Counted from the stretch's first letter, positions 27,295 to 39,380 are shown. The stretch is DNA of 64,000 nt from Methanobacterium subterraneum (GCF_002813695.1 NZ_CP017768.1:124001-188000), one strand, 5' to 3'. The notes: generated by a model not told the origin, from the sequence alone. A program made the numbers and translations.

Positions 27295-30048
27295 ATGAGA
27301 AAACAAGGAGTAATACTTGTAATAGCGACATTGATGGCAGTAATTTTATGTGGGGCTGCATCAGCTGCAGATTCATCTACAACTGGGGGTGAAGGATTAA
27401 GTGACGTTAATGGATCAGATGCATCACCAGCAGAAGCAATAGATCCCACTATCTGGGTCCAGGTTAACTATGAATATGCTCAGGATGATATTAATCCGGG
27501 CATAACTGTTAAGGACTCCAGCAACAATAGTGTGGTGTTTGACAAAACTGAGTACCCAAATAATCATTTTAAGATTAATTTCACTTCTCCGGGGGTGGCC
27601 AATGGTACCAAGTTTCTTTTGACTGTGACTGCACCGGGTTACATCACTCAGACTCAGAAAGTGGATGTAAACCAGGCAGGCACTGATCCAATGTTCTATG
27701 GGGATGTAACCTTTGATATGAAGGCTACCGAGAACTACAAACTGGGCCGCGAAGTCACTGCAGCCGCCGACAACCTACTGAACTTTGCAAACGCAGATGA
27801 AGTGCTGTGCATAACCACAGCTGGTTTGGCTTACCGTAACGGTACCACCACTGAAGACTGTTTGGAAGGTGTTTTAAACGGTTTGCATGGTAAAATCAGT
27901 TATGGGCAGGGTAACATTTTGACATTCCAGTCAACACGAACAGATCCTGTGGATTTCTGTTTCATTGTAAGAAATGGCAGTGCACTCACTGCTGCGTTCT
28001 TCAAAAACGGTTCACTAACCCCTGCTTACCTGGGCACGTTCTCGGCTATAAACCAAGCCTTATGGGACAACACCATAAAACCAACTTTAGGTGACAATGC
28101 CTTTGGATATGTCAGTCTGGCCAACGCCTGGAAAGAAGGACTCTCCACAGATATACTAAGACAAGCCGCCTATCACGGCCACGTTTGTCTGGGAACCATC
28201 AGTGGACAGGCTATGATCAGTCTTCTCTTGAAGTACTACCCACATGGGGTGTATGGAAATGCCGGAGAACTGGAAGCAACAAGTTATAGGGCTGTAGGTG
28301 TGCCTGGTAACTCAGATGACGATGCATACATCTACTCTCTGGACTTGACCACTGGAAAACGTTCATGGGTAGGTTACAACACTGCTGAAGACAACATGGT
28401 TGGATTCATCCGATGGTGTCCATCAACCAATCTAGGAACTCTCATAATAATGAGGTTCAATGAAGAAGCAGTGGTCCAGTTATACAAACAACAAACTGGC
28501 AATACTGCTTATTCAGGTATAGCTGGTGAATTAGCTTTCAATACCTGGTTAATCAACAAGTTAGAAACTGACCCCGACTCCCTGGTGGAGATCCTGTACG
28601 TCTTTGACAACATAACCCCTGCAATTCACAACAACTTAACTGGAGGAGTTGACTCCAAAAAAGTTGTATGTGATGCACTGGGACTGGACATGGACTACAT
28701 ACTGGGCCTAGGTTTAACCAACATTGCAAGCCAGAGAGTTGCCACTAACTACGCCACTGGAAACCTGACTCCTGAGCAGATCAAACAGATCGGTATCGAT
28801 GCTGCCAACCAAGCCATTGCACTATTCGCCGTGGAGGGAATAAACTTGGAAAAAGATGACTATGACCTTACAGTCTTCACCACTGCAGGTTACGTACGAG
28901 TAAATGAGCAGGTAATGGATATGGCCATGGATGGAATCTACCAGATCTTAGGATCCAGACTATCCAGAGCAACCCTACTACCAGTGCACAACGCCCGATA
29001 CAACCCATTATACTTCCAGTTCAGTCTGGAAACTTTGGTGAACGGAACTAAAACTGTCATCAGTAAAACCCTAACTTACAATCCAGAAAATGGCACATTC
29101 ACAGCCAAAAACGAATCTTCATGTATCATTGACCAGGTAATACTGTACGACCCACCTTACGATGCTTTAATGGCTTGGTTATGGCATAACCACGTTTGTG
29201 GTGGTAGTTCACCAGGATACTTAATCACCAATTACATCTACGATAACTTCCCAATTGGGGAAGACGAAAGTTACGCACTTATTGGTACTTCCATCAGCTG
29301 CAGAGATGACATATATTCCTACCTCTTAGGGATTTCCCCAGGAGCAGGAACCTATTTCAGCCAGAGAATGACCAGTGATACCAATGGTAAGTCCGTCCTA
29401 ATTCTAAGTGTCTTTGACAGTGCAACCAACACCCGAAGAGTAGCCATCATAGACTGGGAAGGTCCCTCATTTGCTAAAGGTTCTAACTCTTATGAAGAAT
29501 ACATCAAACTGTATAAGGGAGATTATTCCTCACCGAACCTGATTTCTGCACCGACAATTACTCTGTCTGCAGATACTTGGGTAACTGAAGAGGAGTGGCA
29601 AAGAATTATAGCTGGAGGAGATGCAAGAGGTGATTCCTTGAATTATATTAAAGGATTACCTGTACGTACTAAGGATGACCTGATAAAAATCCAGGGCGGT
29701 ACTGAAACTCAAGATGGAGATTCAAACCAGGGAACTTCAACTGGAACTTCAAATGGATCAGTACTGGTAACTTCAACTGGAACTGGTGGAACTGGTGGAA
29801 CTGGAAGGTTCTCCACAGGATCTGTAGGTACTACTGGTGCTGCAGTGAATGCTGCAACCGAGACCACCACCACCGAAGCTGGAGCTCAGCCTGCAGGTGA
29901 TACTGGAAAATCCTACGAAGTAACTCAGGCTGGAACCGAGAACAATGACAACACCCCGTGGGGTACCTACGCAATTGTGGGAATTGTATCTGTCCTGGCA
30001 TTAGGTGCAGTTGGATTCTTCTTCAAGGGCAGTCTGTTTGGTAGATAA
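27295..30048 (+). CDS. surface protein with two FmdE-like HxHxC domains
   Basis: 917 aa from ATG 27295 (AAAGGAGGTGA just before). A signal peptide (MRKQGVILVIATLM...ASA) precedes a beta-rich domain of about residues 45-135, which is also found in the CobN-like protein at 41658. Two FmdE-like domains follow: AYHGHVCLGT (His294, His296, Cys298) and WHNHVCGGS (His631, His633, Cys635). These match the metal-binding HxHxC of FmdE (PF02663), a zinc protein family linked to formylmethanofuran dehydrogenase operons. A Thr/Gly stalk, KSYEVTQ and a membrane helix end in KGSLFGR. It is thus outside the cell, not part of the dehydrogenase. A role in binding a metal or metal cofactor beside the CobN homologues is inferred. 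Confidence 0.8.
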   Translation: MRKQGVILVIATLMAVILCGAASAADSSTTGGEGLSDVNGSDASPAEAIDPTIWVQVNYEYAQDDINPGITVKDSSNNSVVFDKTEYPNNHFKINFTSPGVANGTKFLLTVTAPGYITQTQKVDVNQAGTDPMFYGDVTFDMKATENYKLGREVTAAADNLLNFANADEVLCITTAGLAYRNGTTTEDCLEGVLNGLHGKISYGQGNILTFQSTRTDPVDFCFIVRNGSALTAAFFKNGSLTPAYLGTFSAINQALWDNTIKPTLGDNAFGYVSLANAWKEGLSTDILRQAAYHGHVCLGTISGQAMISLLLKYYPHGVYGNAGELEATSYRAVGVPGNSDDDAYIYSLDLTTGKRSWVGYNTAEDNMVGFIRWCPSTNLGTLIIMRFNEEAVVQLYKQQTGNTAYSGIAGELAFNTWLINKLETDPDSLVEILYVFDNITPAIHNNLTGGVDSKKVVCDALGLDMDYILGLGLTNIASQRVATNYATGNLTPEQIKQIGIDAANQAIALFAVEGINLEKDDYDLTVFTTAGYVRVNEQVMDMAMDGIYQILGSRLSRATLLPVHNARYNPLYFQFSLETLVNGTKTVISKTLTYNPENGTFTAKNESSCIIDQVILYDPPYDALMAWLWHNHVCGGSSPGYLITNYIYDNFPIGEDESYALIGTSISCRDDIYSYLLGISPGAGTYFSQRMTSDTNGKSVLILSVFDSATNTRRVAIIDWEGPSFAKGSNSYEEYIKLYKGDYSSPNLISAPTITLSADTWVTEEEWQRIIAGGDARGDSLNYIKGLPVRTKDDLIKIQGGTETQDGDSNQGTSTGTSNGSVLVTSTGTGGTGGTGRFSTGSVGTTGAAVNAATETTTTEAGAQPAGDTGKSYEVTQAGTENNDNTPWGTYAIVGIVSVLALGAVGFFFKGSLFGR

Positions 30049-30311
30049 TGAAAAAACTTTTTCCCCATTTTTTCTTTTTTTTAATTCAGTCTTCTGTTGA
30101 TTATTTTTCGGAATAAGTGTAAACATATTTTGTGCCGATAAATTATTAAAAAATAGATATTTTTAATATGCTTGTTTTTTCAGATTAAAAGCTCTTAGTG
30201 GCTTCCTTGAGTAATTGGTTACCCTTGGTGGTAATAAAAAACCGCCATGAATCATGATCTTTGTATTAATTATTAATTTTTTATTACTATTAAGTTCAAA
30301 TTACATTCATT
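30049..30311. other. intergenic: terminator-like T-runs and weak hairpin
   Basis: T-tracts right after the stop (30055-30085) probably end the FmdE-like transcript. GGTGGT...ACCGCC (about 30222-30241) can form a small hairpin. No gene is seen. Confidence 0.45.
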
Positions 30312-30344
30312 TGTAATAACACAAATGTTATATATAGTATTATT
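30312..30344 (+). promoter_or_regulatory. bipartite operator/TATA promoter, copy 3
   Basis: TGTAATA (30312-30318), 19 bp, TATTATT (30338-30344), enclosing ACACAAA and TTATATATA. The 13-base left part GTAATAACACAAA is identical in all three copies. It lies about 60 bp before the CobN-like gene A. Confidence 0.78.
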
Positions 30345-30356
30345 ATAAATTCAGTC

Positions 30357-30373
30357 TGACAATTAATTTGTCA
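30357..30373 (+). promoter_or_regulatory. 5' leader hairpin of CobN-like gene A
   Basis: TGACAA-TTAAT-TTGTCA, a 6-bp stem, lies where transcription should begin. It matches in position, and in the TGACA/TGTCA core, the leader hairpin at 27253-27272. GGAGGTGA follows at 30391. Confidence 0.55.
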
Positions 30374-30403
30374 TGATAAAAAATGTAAAAGGAGGTGAAA
30401 AGG

Positions 30404-33400
30404 ATGAGAAAACAAGTGACAAAACGAATAGTTCTAATAACAACGTGTCTTGTTTTTGCATTGGTGCTATCAGGAACTGTAGCGGCAGAAGATACTACGC
30501 GGGTAGGTGATTCAGGAGGAGCTGCAGAACTTTCAGAAACTCAAAACCAGAAATATTTAGAACAACAGAATTCAAGCTCTGAAAATGAATCTCAGACCAT
30601 GAAGGATCCGCAAGTGTTAATTATACACTCTTCTGAAAGTACAAGGATGACTAACGATGCAGCTCATCATATCATGGACCTTATCAATCCAACTCAATTG
30701 GGTTATAAACCTAATGATAAGAGTACATGGCTTGTAAAATTCGATATAAGAACTACAACTCAGATAGGGCAAATGTCAACTGTTGATCTCAAGGCATTAA
30801 TCGAAAACGCAGACATAATAATAGCGGAATGGATATTTGAACCCGGAATGAGTAATTTCAAAAATGTAATATCCGCAAACCCAGAAATACTCAAGAATAA
30901 ACCCAACAAAATATTCCTAATATTGGAAAGTGACCCCTCTGTAACAAAACTTAGCCAGATAAATGGACAGTATATATTCCAGAAATCTGATGGAACTTGG
31001 ATATCTGATGGAGTTATTGGGGATACAAGCACTAAAAATACTATTCTTTATGACCTTAAGAATGGAAACATTCAGAGAATAAATCAGTATAAAGCAACTT
31101 ATTCTAAAGCCAACGGATATCTCTGGTTTGAAGAATGGATTGATTCGGGAATTTATTATGCCAATAAAGGTACAGAAAACTATGAAAATCAGTATAAGTG
31201 GGTCTTAAAGAAGTTTGCGGATTTGAATGGTAATCCATGGACTTGGACACCTGCCCCTGCAAGAATATTCTCAAAGGAGATGCTATATAGGGATGGAGTT
31301 ATTTACACCACTTTAAAAAGTTACTTGGCACAATACCCCCTGGATCCATCTAAACCTACTGTTGGTTTGGTATCCAGTGAAGGATCATTACTTTCAGGTA
31401 ACATGGATTTCTTCCAGACAACTATCGAAAAAATGGTGGCACAGGGTATGAATGTAATACCTGTAGTTGGTTACTATTCCGGAACTAATGGAACATTACC
31501 GACCAATGTTTATTCGGCAATGATCAAATTCTTTGTTTACGATCCGGCAGAAACAACCCATGTAGTAACAAACACAGATTACGAAGCTAACCCATCCAAA
31601 TACAAGTATAGAATAGATGCTCTGGTGAGTTTTTATACCTTCACTCTTGGTTCAGGCTTCCTAGAACAGACCAACAGTTTCTTAAGCAACATGAACGTAC
31701 CAGTATTCCGTGCCATGACTTCCACTAAAAGAAGTGAGGGGGAATGGCTTACTTCAGATGATGGTCTAATGTGGAGTGATAGTTACTATCAAATAGCCAT
31801 ACCTGAAACACAGGGAATAGTAGAGCCCATATTTGTCGCTACCACTGAAACAGAGATGGACACAGTTACCGGAGCAATGATCGGAAGTTACAAAGCCATA
31901 ACAGAAAGAATAGAAAAATTAGCCAGCAGAGTAAAAAACTGGACTGATCTAAAATACATGGATAATGCCAATAAAAAGATCGCTTTGGTTTACTACAACT
32001 ACCCACCAGGAAAACAAAACATTGGAGCTTCCTACCTGAACGTCCCGGACACCATAGTTGGAATTTTAAATAGATTAAAATTGGACGGATACACTGTAGA
32101 GGACATTCCACAGAATGGTGATGCTCTAGTTAGCTTAATGATCGAACGCGGAATTAACGTTGCAAATTGGGCTCCAGGAGTCTTGGAAGAACTGGCTAAT
32201 AATCCTAACACCATCCTCTGGGATGCCGACGAGTACATAGCTTGGTTTAATACACTACACCCGCTAGCCCAAAAACAGGTAACTGAAGGACCAGTAGGAT
32301 ACATCGAAGAAGTAACTAAACTGGGAGTATCTTATGGGGCAAACAATGATGTTGTAAAGGCTATGACCATTAAAACCATTGATAAATGGACTGAGGAAAT
32401 GATCTCCCTGGCCAACACATATCCTGAAAAGGCAACACAAGCGATTGGATTCATAAAAGACATGGGCAATGCCTTGAAAGAGGTAATAGGTGGAAATACA
32501 GATGCTTGGATGGCATTTTTCAATGCAAAAACAGCATTCCAGTCTCTGTCTATCCCTGGACTAAATGGATGGGGGCAGGCACCAGGAAATATAATGACAG
32601 TTACTCGTAACGGTAAAAAATATATTGTTATTCCTGGACTTCGGTTTGGAAATGTTTTCATAGGTCCTGAACCACAGAGAGGATGGGAAGCAGACGCCAG
32701 CAAATTCTATCATAGTACCGTAGTTCCCCCAACTCACCAGTATCTAGCGTGGTATGCTTACATCAACCAGCAGTTTAATGCCGATGCACAAGTACACGTG
32801 GGAAGGCACGCCAGCTATGAATGGTTGCCCACTAAACAAGTGGCACTATCTCAGTTTGATTACTCAGACATAATGGCCGGAGACATACCCTCTGTCTATC
32901 TGTACATCATGGATGGAGTTGGTGAAGGAACACAGGCTAAAAGAAGAGGTCTGGCTGTGATTGTCGATCACCTGACTCCACCACTTAAAACTGTAGTTTT
33001 ATATGGAGGATTACTAGAGTTAAAGGATCTTCTAAATCTTTATGAAACAGCAGCTCAAGATATGAAGGAACATTACCGAAAGGCTATTGCAGATAAAGTA
33101 AAAGAGATGAATCTGGCTACAGATCTGGGAATCATCAATCCAGATAACATCAACGATGCAGACATAGAAGAGATCCATGACTACTTGGTGAATTTGCAGG
33201 ATACCCTGTTACCCTATGGTCTTCACACTTTCGGACAATCATGGACTGACCAGGAAATAGCACTTCTGGCAACTTCCATTGTTTCAGTTGACAGTTCCAC
33301 CAGTTCATCACTTCAGAAACTAATCTGTCAGGTTATGCATCCTACCTGGAACTATAATGATCTAACCATAGAACAGGCAGGACAACTGAACCAGGAAGCA

Positions 33401-35398
33401 CAGAATTGGATACTGCAGATCATTACCGGCCAAAAAACGGCAGCAGAATTAACTACAGATGCTACCTTACAAGCAAAACTCAATGATGCAAAGTCATACG
33501 CTGATAAAATCAGGAACAGTTTCACATCAGAGATGGATTCCCTGGTTGAGGCACTTTCTGGAGGATATGTTACTCCAGGCAAAGGAAACGATCCCATTAA
33601 GTCTCCTGAATCACTCCCAACTGGTATAAACTTTTATGCCTTAGATGAGAGTAAAATGCCTACCCAGGTTGCCTGGGATCTTGGTAAAAAACTGGCAGAT
33701 ATGGCCTTAGCCCAACTGGATAATATTCCGGAGAAGATAGCAGCGGTAGTATGGTGTGTGGAAACAGCCCGTGATGATGGTACCATGGTATCGTTTGTGC
33801 TTAGAATGCTGGGGATACAGCCCTGGACGTACAACACAGTCAGTAAGAAGTGGGAAATGAAATACACCGCCACTCCAATGGCAACCCTTTTAAGCGATCT
33901 CAATGCAGTAAGGACTGCTAATGGTTTAGCAGCAGTAACCAAAAGACCAAGAGTTGACGTGGTTGTAACTACCAGCGGCTTATTCCGTGATCTATTCCCC
34001 AGACTCTTGACCAACATGGACCGTTCCTATCGACTTGCTCTAGCAGCATCATACAACCAGATCGTTGTACAGTATCCTCAACTGACTACTGCCCTTGATT
34101 ATGTGCTGCTAACACTGGTAGATGCCAAATACACCAACTTCAAAGGAGATGAATCCCTGGATCAGAACTATATAGCCAAACACTGGATTGAATCCACTTT
34201 AGGATTTATAGGTCAGGGAATATCATCTAATGAGTCTGGAGAACTCGCCATAACTCGAATATTCGCACCACCTGTGGGTGAATACGGTGCTGGTGTTAAC
34301 AAGGCAGTTGAACAGAGCTGGACTTGGGAGAACAGGGAAGAAGTAGCGGATGTTTATATCAACCGTATGAGTCACTCCTACACCGAGCGAAACTGGGGCA
34401 TCAGCAACCCTGATTTATTCAGAGAACTTCTTAAAGGCATCGAAATAGCATACCACAGTCGATGCACAAACTTATATGGTGTACTCGACAACGACGACTA
34501 CTACGATTACTATGGTGGATTATCTATGGCCATTGAGATGATGAACAATGGAAAAGCACCAAACCTCAACGTACTGTACTATGCCAACACCAACAACCCT
34601 CAAATATACTCACTGCAACAGTTCATGGCGCAGGAAATGAGGAGTCGGTACTTCAACCCTGAATGGATACAGGGAATGATGGGTGAAGGTTACAGTGGGG
34701 CTAGATACATTTCCAACAAGTTTGTATCATACTTGTGGGGGTGGCAAGTTACCAGTCCAAGCACAGTCAAGAACTGGATGTGGGAGGAAGTAGCCAATAC
34801 CTATGTTAAGGATCAGTACAATTTAGGAGTTACTAAATGGCTTTCCACGGGAAACAATGCCTATTCTATGATCAGCATCACAGGAACTTTGCTCACAGCA
34901 GCATACGAGGGTTACTGGAAAACTGATCAAGCTACTCTAAATATGGTGAAAAATACTTGGGCTCAGTTGATAGCCACCAATGGTGTGGCCTGTTGTGACT
35001 GTAGCTGCGGAAACCTGGCCATGATAGAATGGGCTTCTAAAAACTTGAATCCTGATCTTCTAGCCAAGTTGAATTCGGAGATTTATAAAGCAACAGGTAA
35101 TTCTCAGTTTGCACCCGGCCAAATTCCAAGTCAAACCCAACAACCTGCCACCCGGTCTCAAACTACTGGTTCAACTGCCAGTGCAACATCTCAGAGTATT
35201 AGTGATTCTGATGGTTCTAGTGAGCGGCCCAAGTCCGAAGAAAGTACCAGCCCTGGTGATATTGGACATGCTAAGGCATATGAGGTTAGTGATGGGGGTA
35301 ATTCGGGATCATCAGATTCGGGATTGCCTTTAGCTGCAATAGTTGGGGTCATTGCTTTGGTTTGTCTAATTGGATATGGATATTTCCGAGGCCGGTAA
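30404..35398 (+). CDS. surface-anchored CobN/ChlH-like chelatase large-subunit homologue A
   Basis: 1664 aa from ATG 30404. A signal peptide (about 1-28) is followed by a CobN/BchH-type body (about 70-1560). Family landmarks are PTHQYLAWYAYINQQF, HVGRHASYEWLP (about 797-808, equivalent to the canonical H-x-G-T-H-G-x-x-E-W-L-P), GEGTQAKRRGLAVIVDHL and PYGLHTFGQSW. In this copy the T-H-G part is R-H-A. A CCDCSCGN cluster lies at about 1529-1536. A Ser-rich stalk, KAYEVSD and a membrane helix end in GYFRGR. Cytoplasmic CobN inserts cobalt into corrin rings with CobS/CobT and ATP. An outside location without ATP argues for binding or capture of tetrapyrrole or metal instead. Confidence 0.85.
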   Translation: MRKQVTKRIVLITTCLVFALVLSGTVAAEDTTRVGDSGGAAELSETQNQKYLEQQNSSSENESQTMKDPQVLIIHSSESTRMTNDAAHHIMDLINPTQLGYKPNDKSTWLVKFDIRTTTQIGQMSTVDLKALIENADIIIAEWIFEPGMSNFKNVISANPEILKNKPNKIFLILESDPSVTKLSQINGQYIFQKSDGTWISDGVIGDTSTKNTILYDLKNGNIQRINQYKATYSKANGYLWFEEWIDSGIYYANKGTENYENQYKWVLKKFADLNGNPWTWTPAPARIFSKEMLYRDGVIYTTLKSYLAQYPLDPSKPTVGLVSSEGSLLSGNMDFFQTTIEKMVAQGMNVIPVVGYYSGTNGTLPTNVYSAMIKFFVYDPAETTHVVTNTDYEANPSKYKYRIDALVSFYTFTLGSGFLEQTNSFLSNMNVPVFRAMTSTKRSEGEWLTSDDGLMWSDSYYQIAIPETQGIVEPIFVATTETEMDTVTGAMIGSYKAITERIEKLASRVKNWTDLKYMDNANKKIALVYYNYPPGKQNIGASYLNVPDTIVGILNRLKLDGYTVEDIPQNGDALVSLMIERGINVANWAPGVLEELANNPNTILWDADEYIAWFNTLHPLAQKQVTEGPVGYIEEVTKLGVSYGANNDVVKAMTIKTIDKWTEEMISLANTYPEKATQAIGFIKDMGNALKEVIGGNTDAWMAFFNAKTAFQSLSIPGLNGWGQAPGNIMTVTRNGKKYIVIPGLRFGNVFIGPEPQRGWEADASKFYHSTVVPPTHQYLAWYAYINQQFNADAQVHVGRHASYEWLPTKQVALSQFDYSDIMAGDIPSVYLYIMDGVGEGTQAKRRGLAVIVDHLTPPLKTVVLYGGLLELKDLLNLYETAAQDMKEHYRKAIADKVKEMNLATDLGIINPDNINDADIEEIHDYLVNLQDTLLPYGLHTFGQSWTDQEIALLATSIVSVDSSTSSSLQKLICQVMHPTWNYNDLTIEQAGQLNQEAQNWILQIITGQKTAAELTTDATLQAKLNDAKSYADKIRNSFTSEMDSLVEALSGGYVTPGKGNDPIKSPESLPTGINFYALDESKMPTQVAWDLGKKLADMALAQLDNIPEKIAAVVWCVETARDDGTMVSFVLRMLGIQPWTYNTVSKKWEMKYTATPMATLLSDLNAVRTANGLAAVTKRPRVDVVVTTSGLFRDLFPRLLTNMDRSYRLALAASYNQIVVQYPQLTTALDYVLLTLVDAKYTNFKGDESLDQNYIAKHWIESTLGFIGQGISSNESGELAITRIFAPPVGEYGAGVNKAVEQSWTWENREEVADVYINRMSHSYTERNWGISNPDLFRELLKGIEIAYHSRCTNLYGVLDNDDYYDYYGGLSMAIEMMNNGKAPNLNVLYYANTNNPQIYSLQQFMAQEMRSRYFNPEWIQGMMGEGYSGARYISNKFVSYLWGWQVTSPSTVKNWMWEEVANTYVKDQYNLGVTKWLSTGNNAYSMISITGTLLTAAYEGYWKTDQATLNMVKNTWAQLIATNGVACCDCSCGNLAMIEWASKNLNPDLLAKLNSEIYKATGNSQFAPGQIPSQTQQPATRSQTTGSTASATSQSISDSDGSSERPKSEESTSPGDIGHAKAYEVSDGGNSGSSDSGLPLAAIVGVIALVCLIGYGYFRGR

Positions 35399-35709
35399 AT
35401 AATATCTCCCCTATTTATTTTTTCGGGGTATATCATTTTTTTAAATATTTTTCTTTGCATAGTTTTTGAACTCATATCTGGTTTTTGGGGAATAAGGCGA
35501 CTTATGATGTATAATTCCATCAATTCGGCACTGTTAGGAAAAATAAGGAGCTTTAATGGATTAATGGTTTTAATATGTTGTAGTTGTTTTCGATTATCCA
35601 TTGAGTTATTTAATTTTACTTGATTAATAATAAAGTAAAATGGAAATATTTATATTCTGAGAAATCAGATAAAATAATGATCATTTAATCTAGACACGGA
35701 GGTGTTATA
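35399..35709. promoter_or_regulatory. intergenic region with promoter of MtrA-like gene
   Basis: A T-rich stretch with CCCC/GGGG pairing (about 35408-35430) can terminate the CobN-like transcript. A TATA-like ATATTTATATTC lies at about 35646-35657, about 55 bp before the next start. None of the bipartite operator arms are present here. Confidence 0.45.
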
Positions 35710-36327
35710 TTGGTTGAAAAGAAAGAACCAGCAGAAGGATGGCCAGTTATAAATGGAGATTACATAGTGGGGGATCCAAAAAGTTGTGTGGCTGGTGCTA
35801 CCCTTGCTTCCCATATTGAAGAAGTGCTGGTGGATGGAGGGGCAGCAATTGCCGGGCCCTGTAAAACCGAAAACCTGGGAATTGAAAAGATGGTGGCTAA
35901 CCTTATTTCCAATCCCAACATCAGATTCCTGATCCTTTGCGGTTCAGAGGTGCAGGGGCACATCACCGGTCAAAGTATTGAGGCCCTCCATTCCAGTGCT
36001 GTGGATCCGGAAAAAAGGAAGATAGTAGGGGCCACTGGTGCCATCCCTTTTATAGAAAACTTACCGGATGATGCTATAGAACGTTTCCAGCAGCAGTTGG
36101 AGATAGTGAGCATGATCGATGTGGAAGATGCAACGACAATCCAGTCAAAGGTCAAGGAGTGCATTGAAAAGGATCCCGGAGCTGTAGAGTCTGAAACAAT
36201 GGTTATAGAATTGGAAGAAGAGGGGAGTGATGTTGGAATGATTACCCAAATAGAAGATGGATGTGAAGGGGTTGGATCACTCTATCCCAAACCGGTTTTA
36301 AAGATATGTATGGAGGAAAAAACATGA
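35710..36327 (+). CDS. MtrA-like corrinoid-binding protein without membrane anchor
   Basis: 205 aa, TTG start with CGGAGGTG upstream. It matches tetrahydromethanopterin S-methyltransferase subunit A: GWPVINGDYIVGDPKSCVAGATLAS near the N-terminus, AIAGPCKTENLGIEKMVANL, and CGSEVQGHITGQSIEAL with the His that is the lower cobalt ligand in MtrA. Genuine MtrA (about 240 aa) ends in a membrane helix; here the C-terminus is acidic and soluble, and no other mtr genes are nearby. It may be a soluble corrinoid methyl carrier or a cobamide-binding protein tied to the neighbouring CobN-like genes. Confidence 0.88.
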   Translation: MVEKKEPAEGWPVINGDYIVGDPKSCVAGATLASHIEEVLVDGGAAIAGPCKTENLGIEKMVANLISNPNIRFLILCGSEVQGHITGQSIEALHSSAVDPEKRKIVGATGAIPFIENLPDDAIERFQQQLEIVSMIDVEDATTIQSKVKECIEKDPGAVESETMVIELEEEGSDVGMITQIEDGCEGVGSLYPKPVLKICMEEKT

Positions 36328-36623
36328 AAAAAGAACATTATTTTTTAACATTAATTTTTTTTAAATAGTATTTACTTCTATTTTCTCTGTAATTAGTACA
36401 ATACATCATGAACTAACTATAATACAGTTTGGATAATAGACTCATTTTGATTCACCACTTCACTGAAAACTGGATTATATACATTTAATGTGATATTATG
36501 CCAATTTAAGCATTTAAATTTATTTAAATAACCTTAATTTTTGTTATTTTTATAAATACAAGTGTTTGGTTAAATTTTGTGCAATGTTTTTAAGAGTCAA
36601 AACATTTATAAAGGATGAAAAAG
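36328..36623. other. intergenic upstream of feo operon
   Basis: AT-rich spacer with T-runs after the MtrA-like gene. The TATA box TTTATAAAG of the feo promoter lies at about 36604-36612. No gene is supported. Confidence 0.5.
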
Positions 36624-36675
36624 TTAGGTATACCTAAGAAAGTTAGGTAATCCTAATAAAGTTAGGGTTTCCTAA
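36624..36675 (+). promoter_or_regulatory. three phased DtxR-type operators of the feo operon
   Basis: TTAGGTATACCTAA (36624-36637, perfect palindrome), TTAGGTAATCCTAA (36643-36656) and TTAGGGTTTCCTAA (36662-36675). Their centres are exactly 19 bp apart. TTAGG...CCTAA is the half-site pattern of iron-dependent DtxR/IdeR repressors. The array starts just after the TATA box and covers the transcription start. It predicts iron repression of feoAAB. Confidence 0.85.
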
Positions 36676-36721
36676 CTTTAGACTTGGTTACAAATAACAA
36701 AAAAAAGTGAGGCACTTTAAC

Positions 36722-36948
36722 ATGATTAAATCGTTAAATAATTTAAAACAAGGCGAAATCGGAGTAATAAAAGCCTTTAAAGGTAAAGGTGAAGTCAGAA
36801 AACATTTAATGGAAATGGGTTTTGTTCGTGGGTCTGACATTAAGGTGGAAAGAGTAGCACCTCTGGGAGATCCAATTGAAGTAAAAATAAAGGGATATTC
36901 CCTTTCCCTACGGAAGGAAGACGCAAAACAAATTGAGATCGAGATAAA

Positions 36949-36952
<4 letters not shown>
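36722..36952 (+). CDS. feoA: ferrous iron transport protein A (first copy)
   Basis: 76 aa SH3-like FeoA from ATG 36722: LKQGEIGVIKAFKGKGEVRKHLMEMGFVRGSDIKVERVAPLGDPIEVKIKGYSLSLR follows the family pattern. A GTG at 36707 is a less likely start. It assists FeoB. The stop overlaps the second feoA start (ATGATGAG). Confidence 0.93.
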
Positions 36953-37173
<221 letters not shown>

Positions 37174-37205
37174 AATAATCTCATGAATGACTAAAGGTAG
37201 TTAAA

Positions 37206-39380
<2,175 letters not shown>

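Noticed and set aside
33634..34017. 127-codon minus-strand frame inside CobN-like A
   Set aside because: Antisense shadow; the plus-strand protein continues through it with clear CobN similarity.
36624..36675. CRISPR-like regular repeats
   Set aside because: Only three 14-bp palindromes at 19-bp steps in a promoter; they fit operators. No CRISPR array occurs in the window.
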